The notes under the pieces: model-generated
What the model was told of the DNA's origin: nothing
Seen by the model: only the letters and a program-made list of their open reading frames with translations
The model's database searches: none
Position numbers and translations under genes: made by a program
Assembly (NCBI GenBank): GCA_964472525.1
Contig: CAYYLL010000007.1
Location: 43,064-107,063, forward strand
DNA from: SZUA-37 sp964472525
GTDB lineage: Bacteria > Pseudomonadota > Gammaproteobacteria > UBA6429 > Thiohalophilaceae
Length of the DNA: 64,000 nt
Reading direction: 5' to 3'
Shown here: positions 35,109-44,743 of the stretch, piece after piece
Layout: every line of letters begins with the position of its first letter
How positions within the stretch are numbered: the first letter of the stretch is position 1

Positions 35109-36872
35109 TTATGACAGTTTAGTTGAGGATTTAAGTTTTTCGCTAAATTCTTTTGCCGGGCAAGGACGTCCAAAATAAAAACCCTGCGCCTGATCGCATT
35201 GATGTTTCTTTAAAAATTCCAATTGTTGACGGGTTTCTATACCCTCGGCAATCACATTGAGTTTAAGATTTTTTGCCATACCGATAATAGTTGTAATAAT
35301 AGGTGCATCATCATCTTCACTCTGAACATCATTTAAAAAGGACCGATCTATTTTTAATGTATCAATGGGTAGCCGTTGCAAGTAACTTAATGATGAGTAG
35401 CCTGTGCCAAAATCATCAATTGAAACACTCACGCCTATCGCATTCAAATCATGTAAAATAGAAATTGTTTTTTCTACATTATCGAGTAAAATATTTTCGG
35501 TCAATTCCAGTTCAAGATATTTTGCATCCAGTTTATTTTCTTTTAAAATGGATACAACCAATTCAGGAAGTTCCGGCTGCATTTGACGTGCAGAAAGATT
35601 GACAGCAATTTTTATTAAATCAAAACCTTGATCCTGCCACTGTTTTGCCTGACGGCAAGCACTGCGCAATACAAATTCACCAATTATATTAATTAAACCA
35701 TTTTCTTCTGCAATAGGAATAAAATTAACAGGTGAAACCAAACCCATATCAGGATGTTGCCAACGTATCAAGGCTTCTGCACCTATCATCAGTCCGCTTT
35801 GTATATCAATTTGCGGTTGATAATATAACTCGAGTTCATTTTTTTCTAAAGCGTAACGCAAGTGGTTTTCAATGCGAACACGTTCAAAGACAGCGGTATC
35901 CATATCGGTATTATAGAACTGAAGATTATTTCTACCCTGTTTTTTAGCATGATACATCGCTGCGTCAGATTGTTTTATCAAATGTTCACAGGCATCAACG
36001 GAATTGTCGCTTGCAAATGGAAAAAGGCTAATACCAATACTCGCACCTATCGAAATTTTATGATTGTCGATAGTGACATACTGAGAGAGTACATCAATAA
36101 TTTTTTGGGAAATGGATGCAGCAACATCAACATGATTGATATTTTCGAGAATAACTGTAAATTCATCACCACATAAACGGGCAACGGTATCATTGCTTCG
36201 TAAACAGGAAACGAGTCGGTCAGCAACCGATTTAAGCAACTTATCACCAACCGGATGACCATAGGTGTCATTAATAATCTTAAAACGATCAATGTCAATA
36301 AATAATAAAGCACCCAAGTAATTCATCCGGCTTGCCTGAGAGCAAGCATGGTTTAAACGATCTTTAAACAAAAGCCGATTAGGCAAACCCGTGAGTTGAT
36401 CAAAATGAGCGAGATGGTAAAGATGCTGTTGTTTATGTTCAGTAATTTCATGTAACAAACTATGGCCGGTACCCATACCAATATATTTATTATCCTGAGT
36501 AATAATAAATCCGTCATACATATATTGCATCCCTGCATCAATAATAATTTTAGCCAAGTCATCAATGCTTTCATTTATATCAACAATAATCGGTTTACTG
36601 TCCATACTCTGGCTAATAGGAGATTTTCCGTAAAGCTCACGTGTAAACGGTTTGCTGAATAACTCAATCAATGTGTTGCGATTAATTAATCCAATCGGTT
36701 TTTGGTTATCCACGATGGGGATGGCATAAAGAGAAGGAATACTTACAAAACGTTCCAGTACTTCCAGTATGGGAGTCGTCGATTGAATTGTTTCTACATG
36801 GCTCAAAATATTAGCAACTGAGCTCTGTTGAGGCTGGTGTTGATTTTGATGATTGAATGCAATGATGGTCAT
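35109..36872 (-). CDS. CBS-GGDEF-EAL c-di-GMP protein
   Basis: This 587-residue cytosolic protein has paired CBS domains (residues about 15-140, with VDNQKPIGLINRNTLIE), a diguanylate cyclase domain and an EAL phosphodiesterase domain. The cyclase motif is CGDEF, with an RSND inhibitory site five residues before it. The phosphodiesterase keeps EAL (GAEALIRW), ELELTENILL, DDFGTGYSSL and the later EGIETRQQ. CBS pairs usually bind adenine nucleotides, so the balance of c-di-GMP synthesis and breakdown may follow energy state. An AAAGGTG ribosome-binding sequence precedes the ATG. It is transcribed towards the giant secreted protein. Confidence 0.92.
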   Translation of the reverse strand: MTIIAFNHQNQHQPQQSSVANILSHVETIQSTTPILEVLERFVSIPSLYAIPIVDNQKPIGLINRNTLIELFSKPFTRELYGKSPISQSMDSKPIIVDINESIDDLAKIIIDAGMQYMYDGFIITQDNKYIGMGTGHSLLHEITEHKQQHLYHLAHFDQLTGLPNRLLFKDRLNHACSQASRMNYLGALLFIDIDRFKIINDTYGHPVGDKLLKSVADRLVSCLRSNDTVARLCGDEFTVILENINHVDVAASISQKIIDVLSQYVTIDNHKISIGASIGISLFPFASDNSVDACEHLIKQSDAAMYHAKKQGRNNLQFYNTDMDTAVFERVRIENHLRYALEKNELELYYQPQIDIQSGLMIGAEALIRWQHPDMGLVSPVNFIPIAEENGLINIIGEFVLRSACRQAKQWQDQGFDLIKIAVNLSARQMQPELPELVVSILKENKLDAKYLELELTENILLDNVEKTISILHDLNAIGVSVSIDDFGTGYSSLSYLQRLPIDTLKIDRSFLNDVQSEDDDAPIITTIIGMAKNLKLNVIAEGIETRQQLEFLKKHQCDQAQGFYFGRPCPAKEFSEKLKSSTKLS

Positions 36873-37095
36873 AATGGATCACCTTTATTAAAATACTACA
36901 ATCCATACCGTCCTTATGACTATCCATTATTTCATGTAGGAATTATATGTTTTTAATATGACAGAACGATGATGGTGACACTTAATCTTAATAAAATCAG
37001 ACCGAGCCACTTTTAAATAACCATTAGGTGGAATAGCTAGCTTGAGAATCCAATTTCGACACACGAGTAAAAACGATATAAGTGATTGTTTTATA

Positions 37096-37172
<77 letters not shown>

Positions 37173-37178
37173 ATATAT

Positions 37179-37208
37179 AAAAAACCGCCTCAGAATGGGA
37201 ATGGCGGT
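37179..37208 (-). terminator. Intrinsic terminator directly upstream of tRNA-Met
   Basis: Read leftwards, ACCGCC (37208-37203) pairs with GGCGGT (37189-37184) around a 13-base loop and is followed by six T residues (37184-37179). It sits between a probable promoter (37246-37251) and the tRNA gene. A transcript from that promoter would meet it before the tRNA. Confidence 0.6.
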
Positions 37209-37211
37209 GGG

Positions 37212-37251
37212 CTTGTCTGGCACGGTGTACCCGACAAGGCGCGCTAGTATA
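37212..37251 (-). promoter_or_regulatory. Probable stable-RNA promoter and leader hairpin
   Basis: On the minus strand TATACT (37251-37246) is a good -10 box, followed by a GC-rich AGCGCGCC discriminator typical of stringently controlled tRNA promoters. TTAAAA lies 17 bases upstream as a poor -35. Just after it, CTTGTC (37238-37233) and GACAAG (37217-37212) form a leader hairpin that precedes the terminator. Confidence 0.5.
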
Positions 37252-37340
37252 CTCTAAAAAGTGGTGTATTTTAAGCAAAAATTCACTCTGGACGACTCTT
37301 AAAAGTTGCTTTTAATCAATAAGTTACATATATTTGTTGA

Positions 37341-38225
37341 ATGGATACACGATTAAATTGGCCAATTGAGACGAGCAAAGCCGATTACGCCACAGGCTTT
37401 GGCTGGAATCAGGCCGGATCAAACCTTTGTCTAGATTTTCATGGCGACCCAGTAGTGGCTAAATTGGTGGTTTTTTCTGATGGCAACCACCATATGGCAC
37501 TGGAAGCCTGCTGTCAGGCGTTTTTAAAGCATTACCCAGAAGCAGGTGATATTTTTTATGCAACCACTCCTCCTAAGGTGATTTTAGAATCCGTTTTGCA
37601 GGGCGGAGTGATGTTAGGCAATTTACGCTTAAATCTGATGCCTCATGTTTTTATAAGCCCTGCTAATATTCTTGATAAATTGGTGGGCAAGGGGCTGATA
37701 GCCGCACACCAAGCCTTTGCTCGCAGCCGTGGTAACGTTTTACTGCTTAAAAAGGGAAACCCTAAAACGATTACCGATATTGCCGATTTACTGCGTAGCG
37801 ATGTGCGCCTAACCATATCGAACCCAGTAACAGAAACGGCGAGTTATGATGTTTATAAAAAAACCTTGCTCGATGTTGCACAGGAACAAGGGCTAGACGT
37901 TACCGCTTTTTCTGATTTAATTAACAAGGATTCAAACCGAGTTGTATTTGGAGAATCAATTCATCACCGTGAAGTGCCGCAAACACTTTTTGGAAATCGT
38001 GCTGATGTGGCGGTAGTCTATTATCATTTAGCTTTACGTTATACCCGTATATTCCCCGATAATTTTGAGTTTATTAATATTAAAATGCAGGCACCGGTTC
38101 AAACTGATTACCATATTGGTTTAATGAAAAACTCAGGGGAATGGGGAACACTGTTTTTAGATTTTATGTTGAGTGATAAAGCCGCAGCAATTTATAATGA
38201 GCATGGTTTAGCAACAAGTACATAA
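37341..38225 (+). CDS. ModA/tungstate-type binding protein without signal peptide
   Basis: This 294-residue protein has a type-2 binding-protein fold resembling molybdate or tungstate receptors. Features include VVFSDGNHHMALEACCQAFLK near residue 43, NVLLLKKGNPKTITDIADLL near 132 and DVAVVYYHLALRYTR near 229. No signal peptide or lipobox is present at the predicted start, and no in-frame earlier start adds one. It may thus act in the cytosol, or the true start may be missing. There is no transporter gene beside it. Its substrate is unknown; no strong ribosome-binding site is seen. Confidence 0.75.
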   Translation: MDTRLNWPIETSKADYATGFGWNQAGSNLCLDFHGDPVVAKLVVFSDGNHHMALEACCQAFLKHYPEAGDIFYATTPPKVILESVLQGGVMLGNLRLNLMPHVFISPANILDKLVGKGLIAAHQAFARSRGNVLLLKKGNPKTITDIADLLRSDVRLTISNPVTETASYDVYKKTLLDVAQEQGLDVTAFSDLINKDSNRVVFGESIHHREVPQTLFGNRADVAVVYYHLALRYTRIFPDNFEFINIKMQAPVQTDYHIGLMKNSGEWGTLFLDFMLSDKAAAIYNEHGLATST

Positions 38226-38293
38226 AAATATTTTAATATTATTTAACCTATAAAATATTATAAAAATAGAACAAAGGAAAGTATTCGTTTTTA

Positions 38294-40687
38294 TTATTTG
38301 AATGTAATAAACATGGCCGATGTCCAGACTTTAGCATCATCGATTTGTCGCGCAGCAAAATAAACCGGACGGAAACCATGTGGACCATTGTCAGGAGTTA
38401 CTTGTAAAGTACCGGTTACTTCTCGTGGCATTTTCTGATCGCTTAAACGTTCCGCTGCTAAAAATAATTCCGTACCACCGAGTTCCTGACGCAATGCTCC
38501 CTCTTCTAATAATTCTTTACCCGTTATTTCCCAGTCAAAGGTTGGGCAATGTACAAAAGGATTACCATCCAGTGGGTTACCGACCTTCACATAACCATCA
38601 ATCGTACCTTGTATATGAATACTACAATTTTCCAGATTACTCACATCAATATCAATCGCATCGGCATCGCCATAAGTATCTGAGCGGAATTTTATTTTTG
38701 TTGCACCTTGTCGACCTGCGGTTTCTTCGCTATGTTCAAAACCATGAGACTGATAGCTATTGATAACACCGTTGGTAATCGTAATCGTACCACTCCAGTC
38801 TGCCCAACGGTAACGGTCTTTAATTCTTGCGCCACCCCAACGAATACGAATTTTACGCTCAGAATAACCGGCCTCTTCCTGTAAGTTACGCGACCAGATT
38901 TTACCTGTATGATCAAAAGCTGCAATTTCATCCCAACCCATGTCACCCAAAAAACGATAATTAATATCAACCGTACCGGTTGAATCAATTTCATCACCCT
39001 GAATTTTTCCATTACAGGTTGTTAAACCGACTAAACGTTCACCGGTGGTTGCCCAAGTATGACGGGCACGCACGGCCTCACCAATCGTTTTACGGTTAAG
39101 TTTATTCGCAACAATGCCAGTAACACCACCCTTGGTACCAAATACGGCGGTCCCCGGTACGCCACCACCACATCGGCCACGATGTTCGTCACCGTTTGCA
39201 GAGGCTCCGAGCTTATAACCCCTGCTCATCACGTCTGCGTATAACCAAGGGAAATGCCCCCATGCCGATTCTATTTCAACTAAACGTTCTAATACGGGAT
39301 GATGCCAGTCCATATTACAACGACGGCCACCCACATGCGGCATTAATAAATGACCTTCTGGATCATGAATGTAGGTTGCCCATAATTCTTCTAATGGCCA
39401 GGCACCCGGCATAATAGTATCGCCTTCCATATCTTCGTTCCATTCGAATGAGCGTGCGACATTACCGTCTGCATCAAAAGGGAATTGTGGCGTTTCATTA
39501 TCGCGTAAAAATACCACGTTATGATCGCCACCGGCACAAGAGTTACCACACCACTCTGTTCCAGGGTAACAAACAAATTCATCTTCTACGTTTAATTCAT
39601 TAATTAAATCAACCGCATCTTCCCAACGCTTCTTTGTTATTTGGAAATCATTAGCGGTATAACCCAATACATCCAGACCAGCAATGTCTCGCCCATAGGT
39701 TAAATTGTAAGTGGTGTTGTTAGTGCCAACGGTATCATCGGAATGCACATGCAAGTCACCAAAGTAACTTCTGGGTATATCAATATTTGAATCTACGGTG
39801 ATATAAAACTGTGCATCGGCAACCTGTGGATGAGTACTTAAACTTGCCGTAATTTCCAGCTCACCTTCTTTGTCGGTTGGTAAATCTGTAATGTTTACAA
39901 ACGTCCAACCATCTTTATTTAGAGTCGCTTTGTGTTTATACACTTCTTTACCATCGAGTGTGGCGACAATATCAATTTTTTCTTTTTCAAGATTCCAACA
40001 GGTATTACCCCAACTATCTTCAACGCGCACACGCAAGGGAACAGCAACCCCTTTTTTAACTAAACGTGAACCTGACATAACAATTTGTGCGGGCACACCG
40101 GATACAACATCAAACTCAATATCACCCGGAATATCACAAAAGCGCGATGTACCCAGTGGGTCGACATAACAGCGAAAACGAAAACCTTTTTCAACAAAGG
40201 TTTGAATACGTGTCCCCGGACCACCAAAACGACGGTCACCCAAACGAATAATAATATGGTCACCCGGTTTTACAAAGCCATCGACCGTATCAACGATAAC
40301 CGCTTTTTGGAATGGGCGTTCGTGTCCTTTTTGATCGAAACGGACTTTTAATGATTGCACGGTTGCGGGGGATTGTCCTTCGGCCAGTTCGCCCGCCTGA
40401 TATTCTGCTGACACATAATTGGCCGCACAGGGATTAGTCGTTTGAAATAACGCCCAATCAGAATAAAATTTAAAGGTGGCCTTTAACCATGCACCATCGG
40501 CAATACCCGATGCACCGACTTCATAATCCAGTATAATTTCCTGCCAACTGCCAGCTTCTAATTTATCAACGACGTTGCATGTTACTTTTCCAAGAAAGTC
40601 CATGTCTTTGGTTTTACTATACAAACCTTTGGGTGCAGTATAGTCACCTAGTTTTTTCTTGAGTGCGGAGTCGGACATTTTTTTCAT
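38294..40687 (-). CDS. DUF3604/PHP-type metal-dependent hydrolase-like protein
   Basis: This 797-residue cytosolic protein has an N-terminal beta-rich region (residues about 1-310). A PHP-like metal-site core follows: YFGDLHVHSDDTVG near residues 311-324, YPGTEWCGN near 376, LLMPHVGGRRCN near 448, and ANGDEHRGRCGG near 499. The set of HxH, E, H and DxH residues matches DUF3604 proteins, whose substrates are largely unknown. An AAGGTG ribosome-binding sequence precedes the ATG at 40687. The gene lies 118 bases after the SLC13-type transporter on the same strand, so transport and hydrolysis of one compound is likely. Confidence 0.85.
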   Translation of the reverse strand: MKKMSDSALKKKLGDYTAPKGLYSKTKDMDFLGKVTCNVVDKLEAGSWQEIILDYEVGASGIADGAWLKATFKFYSDWALFQTTNPCAANYVSAEYQAGELAEGQSPATVQSLKVRFDQKGHERPFQKAVIVDTVDGFVKPGDHIIIRLGDRRFGGPGTRIQTFVEKGFRFRCYVDPLGTSRFCDIPGDIEFDVVSGVPAQIVMSGSRLVKKGVAVPLRVRVEDSWGNTCWNLEKEKIDIVATLDGKEVYKHKATLNKDGWTFVNITDLPTDKEGELEITASLSTHPQVADAQFYITVDSNIDIPRSYFGDLHVHSDDTVGTNNTTYNLTYGRDIAGLDVLGYTANDFQITKKRWEDAVDLINELNVEDEFVCYPGTEWCGNSCAGGDHNVVFLRDNETPQFPFDADGNVARSFEWNEDMEGDTIMPGAWPLEELWATYIHDPEGHLLMPHVGGRRCNMDWHHPVLERLVEIESAWGHFPWLYADVMSRGYKLGASANGDEHRGRCGGGVPGTAVFGTKGGVTGIVANKLNRKTIGEAVRARHTWATTGERLVGLTTCNGKIQGDEIDSTGTVDINYRFLGDMGWDEIAAFDHTGKIWSRNLQEEAGYSERKIRIRWGGARIKDRYRWADWSGTITITNGVINSYQSHGFEHSEETAGRQGATKIKFRSDTYGDADAIDIDVSNLENCSIHIQGTIDGYVKVGNPLDGNPFVHCPTFDWEITGKELLEEGALRQELGGTELFLAAERLSDQKMPREVTGTLQVTPDNGPHGFRPVYFAARQIDDAKVWTSAMFITFK

Positions 40688-40805
40688 ACATTCACCTTAA
40701 ATAACATTAACTTTTCTACTCTTTACATTTATAGATAAAATTTACGGCGGTTAGCCCATAATAAGGTAACCATCTCCGCAATAAATTAATCGTATTAACG
40801 GTTAA

Positions 40806-42359
40806 TTAAAACGGCCAAGGAACAGATGGATCCCAAACAGGCATACCAAGCAAAGCATACCAAGGTGCCATAATAAGAATACCATATGCAATGGCAATCA
40901 GAACACATGCCCAACCCGCCTTAAAATAATCTGCCACACTAAACTCATCTGAACCATACGCGATAACGGCTGCCGTTATTTGTGTTGGTAACAAATACGC
41001 ATAGGTGTCCGTATCACTCACTAATAAAGTAAAAGCGACAGGGTGTAAGTTAAGTGCAGGAGCCATTGCAAACACAATCGGAGCCAACATTGCAATGGCC
41101 GCTACATTGGATAACATACCAATACGAATAATATGTGTTCCTGCCATCATGATTAACAATATGACATACCATGAATGACCAACAACTGCCGTATGGATTC
41201 CATCGGCTAACCACTGAGCCAAACCAGATTTAGACATGGCTGCCGTCATGGTGATTGCACCACCGAGTAATAAGAACGTACCCCAAATTGTTTTAGCTTG
41301 CACCTGATTCCAAGTGAAAGGAAATAATCCCGGTGTAAATAAAATTAAAATCCCAACCAATCCTATAACACCCAACTTAAATCCGTGTAATTCTAATATA
41401 GGACTACCTTTACCCATCATAAATAAAAGTGCAATAATCACAAACACACTTACTAACATCCATTCTGAAGTGGACATTTTACCTAGTGCTTTATGTTCTT
41501 CATGAATTTTTTTATGCCCACCTGCAATCTTTATCCCGCCCGTATTAAAATGATAACGAACCCACCACTGGGTTAAGACAAACATACCAAGATAAGGAAA
41601 CTGTAATAACATCCAGTCAATATAACCTAAGCCATCAAAACCATTATTAGAAAAAATCCCAACCATGATTAAGTTAGGTAAATGTGCCGTCAAAATGAAT
41701 ACGCCACAAATCATCGTGCCATAAACCAGTGACTGAATAAGAATAGCCTTCTTCGCCTCTTTTTCTTCGGGCGAATCACCCAATAAATTGGTAATGCCTT
41801 TTACAACCGGCAATAAGGTGGCCGCGCGTGCATTTGCCGCAGGGATTAAGAATGCAAGGATAATATTTACAAAGAACATACCCCAGATAACACGACCAAC
41901 ATTGGATGCTTTAATTTTATCTAATACACCTAATGCAATACGCCTATCCAGTTTAAGTAATTGCATAATCGCACCAACTAGGAATGCAAACAACGACAAC
42001 CACACAACATGTTTGGTGAAGCCAGAAAAAACAATGTGCATAGGAGGAACGAAGTGCCCTTTCTTTTCAACCCATGGAATACCATGCGTTAAAATTAATA
42101 ATGTGGGTACTGAAATACCGGTAATCCCAACAGGCAAAGCTTCTGACACCCACATAATACTGGCCCATACAACAATAGCAAGCACTGCCATACCATTAGT
42201 ATTTAAACCTTCAGGTCTTGGGAACACCCATAAAATAAGTGCAAATAATATCCATGCAGCAAAAAATCCCGTGATCACACGCTTGGGGTTTTTACCTGTC
42301 GCTTCAATATTACTGATTAAGTATTGAATGACACCGCCCTGTGCAGTGGCTGTATTCAT
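40806..42359 (-). CDS. SLC13/DASS-family anion symporter
   Basis: This 517-residue inner-membrane protein has about 12 hydrophobic segments and the family stretch MWVSEALPVGITGISVPTLL near residues 68-87. It also has GFTKHVVWLSLFAFLVG near 112, and TMTAAMSKSGLAQWL and HIIRIGMLSNVAAIAM in the second half. DASS transporters import dicarboxylates, sulfate or related anions with sodium. A strong AGGAGG ribosome-binding sequence precedes the ATG. The upstream region carries palindromes and the divergent Crp/Fnr-type gene. The substrate is unknown. Confidence 0.92.
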   Translation of the reverse strand: MNTATAQGGVIQYLISNIEATGKNPKRVITGFFAAWILFALILWVFPRPEGLNTNGMAVLAIVVWASIMWVSEALPVGITGISVPTLLILTHGIPWVEKKGHFVPPMHIVFSGFTKHVVWLSLFAFLVGAIMQLLKLDRRIALGVLDKIKASNVGRVIWGMFFVNIILAFLIPAANARAATLLPVVKGITNLLGDSPEEKEAKKAILIQSLVYGTMICGVFILTAHLPNLIMVGIFSNNGFDGLGYIDWMLLQFPYLGMFVLTQWWVRYHFNTGGIKIAGGHKKIHEEHKALGKMSTSEWMLVSVFVIIALLFMMGKGSPILELHGFKLGVIGLVGILILFTPGLFPFTWNQVQAKTIWGTFLLLGGAITMTAAMSKSGLAQWLADGIHTAVVGHSWYVILLIMMAGTHIIRIGMLSNVAAIAMLAPIVFAMAPALNLHPVAFTLLVSDTDTYAYLLPTQITAAVIAYGSDEFSVADYFKAGWACVLIAIAYGILIMAPWYALLGMPVWDPSVPWPF

Positions 42360-42372
42360 AAAATCCTCCTGT

Positions 42373-42388
42373 TTACACCTATGTGTAA
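42373..42388. promoter_or_regulatory. Operator-like palindrome 1 (SLC13 side)
   Basis: TTACAC-CTAT-GTGTAA is a perfect 6-bp dyad with a CTAT spacer, ending 14 bases upstream of the transporter's start codon. It shares the core ACCTATGT with palindrome 2, 34 bases away. The position and 16-bp size suit a Crp/Fnr-family dimer. Confidence 0.65.
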
Positions 42389-42406
42389 GCTCGTATTATT
42401 GTTATT

Positions 42407-42422
42407 TGCAACCTATGTTGCA
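42407..42422. promoter_or_regulatory. Operator-like palindrome 2
   Basis: TGCAAC-CTAT-GTTGCA is another perfect 6-bp dyad with the same CTAT spacer. Its centre is 34 bases, about three helical turns, from palindrome 1, so both sites face the same side of the DNA. Confidence 0.65.
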
Positions 42423-42479
42423 TATTTCAAATTATATTTATTATTGAATTGTAATATGATGGCCTTCATTGTATAAGTC

Positions 42480-42495
42480 TGTCAGCTAGCTGACA
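42480..42495. promoter_or_regulatory. Operator-like palindrome 3 (regulator side)
   Basis: TGTCAGCTAGCTGACA is a perfect 16-bp palindrome, 51 bases before the regulator's ATG. Its sequence differs from palindromes 1 and 2. It may be a second regulator's site or a divergent version for autoregulation. Confidence 0.5.
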
Positions 42496-42546
42496 CTTTC
42501 ATGTTAGCTTATAACTAAATAAGCAATTAAGAATATAATCGTGACT

Positions 42547-43239
42547 ATGAAAGAAAATAATTCTAACTGGTTTATACAAACCTCTGACTTTATAAATAAG
42601 TTATCCGTGTTTGATAGAGAGGCGTTATTAAATATTGCAGAACAGCATTATTTTTCAAAGGCTGAACTTGTATTTAGTGCGGGAACAGAATCAGAATATG
42701 TTTATATTTTAAGAACGGGGCAGGTAAAAATTTATGAATTATCTTCACAGGGTAAAGAAGTTATTTTATGGTTTTGCTTTCCGGGGGAAATTTTTGGTTT
42801 ATCCGAGATTACACGCGGTGCGCAGCGATCTGTTTATGCACAAACTTGCACACCCTCTAATGTTTATTTAATTAAACGAGTTGCTTTTAATAATTATTTA
42901 TTACAACACCCTGAAGCATCCATAGCTACTATTGATTTATTATCCTGCCGACTGCGTGGTTTATCAGAAATGCTAACCAACTTAACCGCAGATGATGTCA
43001 CTTCACGTATAATTAAATTACTTATTCGAATGAGCATGTTACACGGGGCGCAAAAACAAGATATGCTGTGTTTAAATATGCACCTAACCCATCAGGAAAT
43101 TGCCGACATGGTCAGTGCGTCTCGCCAGACTGTCAGCAGCATTATGAGCCAGCTAAAAAAACAAGGTTTGCTATTTATAGAAAATAATAGTATTTATATC
43201 CATAAGTCCAGCTTACCTGAACACTTAATTTATAATTAG
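42547..43239 (+). CDS. Crp/Fnr-family transcription regulator
   Basis: The protein is 230 residues from the ATG at 42547; a GTG two codons earlier is possible. Residues about 15-130 form a cyclic-nucleotide-binding-type beta roll (SEYVYILRTGQVKIYELSSQ, FPGEIFGLSEIT). The C-terminal part is a Crp-type winged helix with recognition helix MVSASRQTVSSIMSQLK. The four-cysteine iron-sulfur pattern of Fnr is absent, so oxygen sensing by a cluster is unlikely. It is divergent from the SLC13/DUF3604 genes, with three palindromes between, and probably regulates them and itself. Confidence 0.88.
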   Translation: MKENNSNWFIQTSDFINKLSVFDREALLNIAEQHYFSKAELVFSAGTESEYVYILRTGQVKIYELSSQGKEVILWFCFPGEIFGLSEITRGAQRSVYAQTCTPSNVYLIKRVAFNNYLLQHPEASIATIDLLSCRLRGLSEMLTNLTADDVTSRIIKLLIRMSMLHGAQKQDMLCLNMHLTHQEIADMVSASRQTVSSIMSQLKKQGLLFIENNSIYIHKSSLPEHLIYN

Positions 43240-43280
43240 AGATTTATAACTATAAACTTATAATTAGAGTAGTAGAAATA

Positions 43281-43562
43281 ATGGAAACATTACTTGGTTT
43301 TATTATTATGTTTGACACTTATGCGATTATTTATTATCGCTTAATGGTGAAATTTTATTACCAAAATGAAAATAATATACAGGAAAGTAATTTCTCTGCC
43401 ATATTTAGTTTTCCTCCACACAGCAAATTATCGACTAAAGGTAAACGTTATTCAAAACGTTACTGGATAGCAATGGCAATTTTACTTGTGAGCGTCGCGC
43501 TGCTTATTCCCGGACGGGATTTTAGTGCAATGCAAGATGCTTTCAAAAATATGCCAAAATAA
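43281..43562 (+). CDS. Small membrane protein, unknown
   Basis: This 93-residue protein has hydrophobic segments at residues about 3-20 and 67-82, with a polar middle of low complexity. I recognise no family. It lies 41 bases after the Crp/Fnr gene on the same strand and could be in its operon. No clear ribosome-binding site is seen, though codon use is like that of its neighbours. A gene is likely but not certain. Confidence 0.5.
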   Translation: METLLGFIIMFDTYAIIYYRLMVKFYYQNENNIQESNFSAIFSFPPHSKLSTKGKRYSKRYWIAMAILLVSVALLIPGRDFSAMQDAFKNMPK

Positions 43563-43616
43563 ATCAGTTATATATCGTCAACGGGTATGCATCTCTTTGG
43601 AAACCAGATTTTATTT

Positions 43617-44708
43617 TTAAACATTAAATCTAAAATGTAAAACATCACCGTCTTTAACAATATAGTCTTTACCTTCTAAACGTAATTTACCCGCTTCTTT
43701 GGCACCCTGTTCACCTTTGTATTGAATAAAGTCGTCATAGGCCATGGTCTCGGCTCGGATAAAACCTTTTTCAAAGTCGGTATGAATAACGCCTGCCGCT
43801 TGTGGTGCGGTTGCACCAATTTTTATTGTCCAGCCACGTACTTCTTTTACACCGGCGGTAAAATACGTTTGTAAACCCAGTAAGTCATGCCCTGCCCGTA
43901 TAACACGGTTTAAGCCGGGTTCATCTAAACCTAGGTCAGATAAAAATTCGTTTAGTTCGTCGTCTTCTAACTCGGTCATTTCTGCTTCAATAGAGGCGCA
44001 CACTGCAACAACGGGGGCGGCTTCTTTTTCTGCAAATTGTTTAACGACATCAAGATAGGGGTTATCAGTAAAACCGTCTTCAGCAACATTCGCAATAAAC
44101 ATTAATGGCTTTATTGTTAATAAATTTAAGTCGCGTACTAATAATTGTTGCTCTTCGTCCAAACCTAAAGTCCGAGCCTGTTCACCTTTGTCTAAATGTT
44201 CTTTCAGTTGTTCCAACACAGCCATTTTTATTTTGGCTTCTTTATCACCAGACTTGGCAACCTTTTGAACTTTGAGCAATGATTTTTCGATACTCTCCAA
44301 ATCAGCCAGAGCGAGTTCCGTATTTATGACTTCAATATCATCAAGTGGACTTATTTTGCCCGCCACATGCACAATGTCATCATTTTCAAAACAGCGTACT
44401 ACTTGTGCAACCGCATCGGTTTCACGAATATTACCTAAAAATTTATTCCCTAAACCTTCACCTTTTGAAGCACCCGCTACTAAACCAGCAATATCAACAA
44501 ATTCCATGGTTGTTGCTAATACACGCTCGGGATTTACAATTTCAGCTAAAGCATCAAGACGAGCATCGGGCACAGGAACAACGCCGACATTTGGCTCGAT
44601 GGTACAAAACGGATAATTCTCTGCTTGTATTCCAGCTTTAGTCAATGCATTAAAGAGTGTTGATTTGCCTACATTGGGTAAGCCTACAATGCCACATTTA
44701 AATCCCAT
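43617..44708 (-). CDS. ychF: Ribosome-binding ATPase YchF (OBG family)
   Basis: This 363-residue protein has a G-domain (GLPNVGKST at residues 8-16, VDIAGLVAGASKGEG near 70-84), a helical insert and a C-terminal TGS domain (near 278-363, ending LHFRFNV). YchF binds ATP rather than GTP and associates with ribosomes, acting in translation and oxidative-stress control. It is the last gene of the leftward pth-rplY-prs cluster, 35 bases after pth. Confidence 0.95.
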   Translation of the reverse strand: MGFKCGIVGLPNVGKSTLFNALTKAGIQAENYPFCTIEPNVGVVPVPDARLDALAEIVNPERVLATTMEFVDIAGLVAGASKGEGLGNKFLGNIRETDAVAQVVRCFENDDIVHVAGKISPLDDIEVINTELALADLESIEKSLLKVQKVAKSGDKEAKIKMAVLEQLKEHLDKGEQARTLGLDEEQQLLVRDLNLLTIKPLMFIANVAEDGFTDNPYLDVVKQFAEKEAAPVVAVCASIEAEMTELEDDELNEFLSDLGLDEPGLNRVIRAGHDLLGLQTYFTAGVKEVRGWTIKIGATAPQAAGVIHTDFEKGFIRAETMAYDDFIQYKGEQGAKEAGKLRLEGKDYIVKDGDVLHFRFNV

Positions 44709-44743
44709 AACTCGTACCTTTGATATTTTTTAACTCAATTCAT

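Noticed and set aside
41788..42327. 179-codon frame opposite the SLC13 gene
   Set aside because: It lies entirely antisense to a well-supported transporter and shows no family features.
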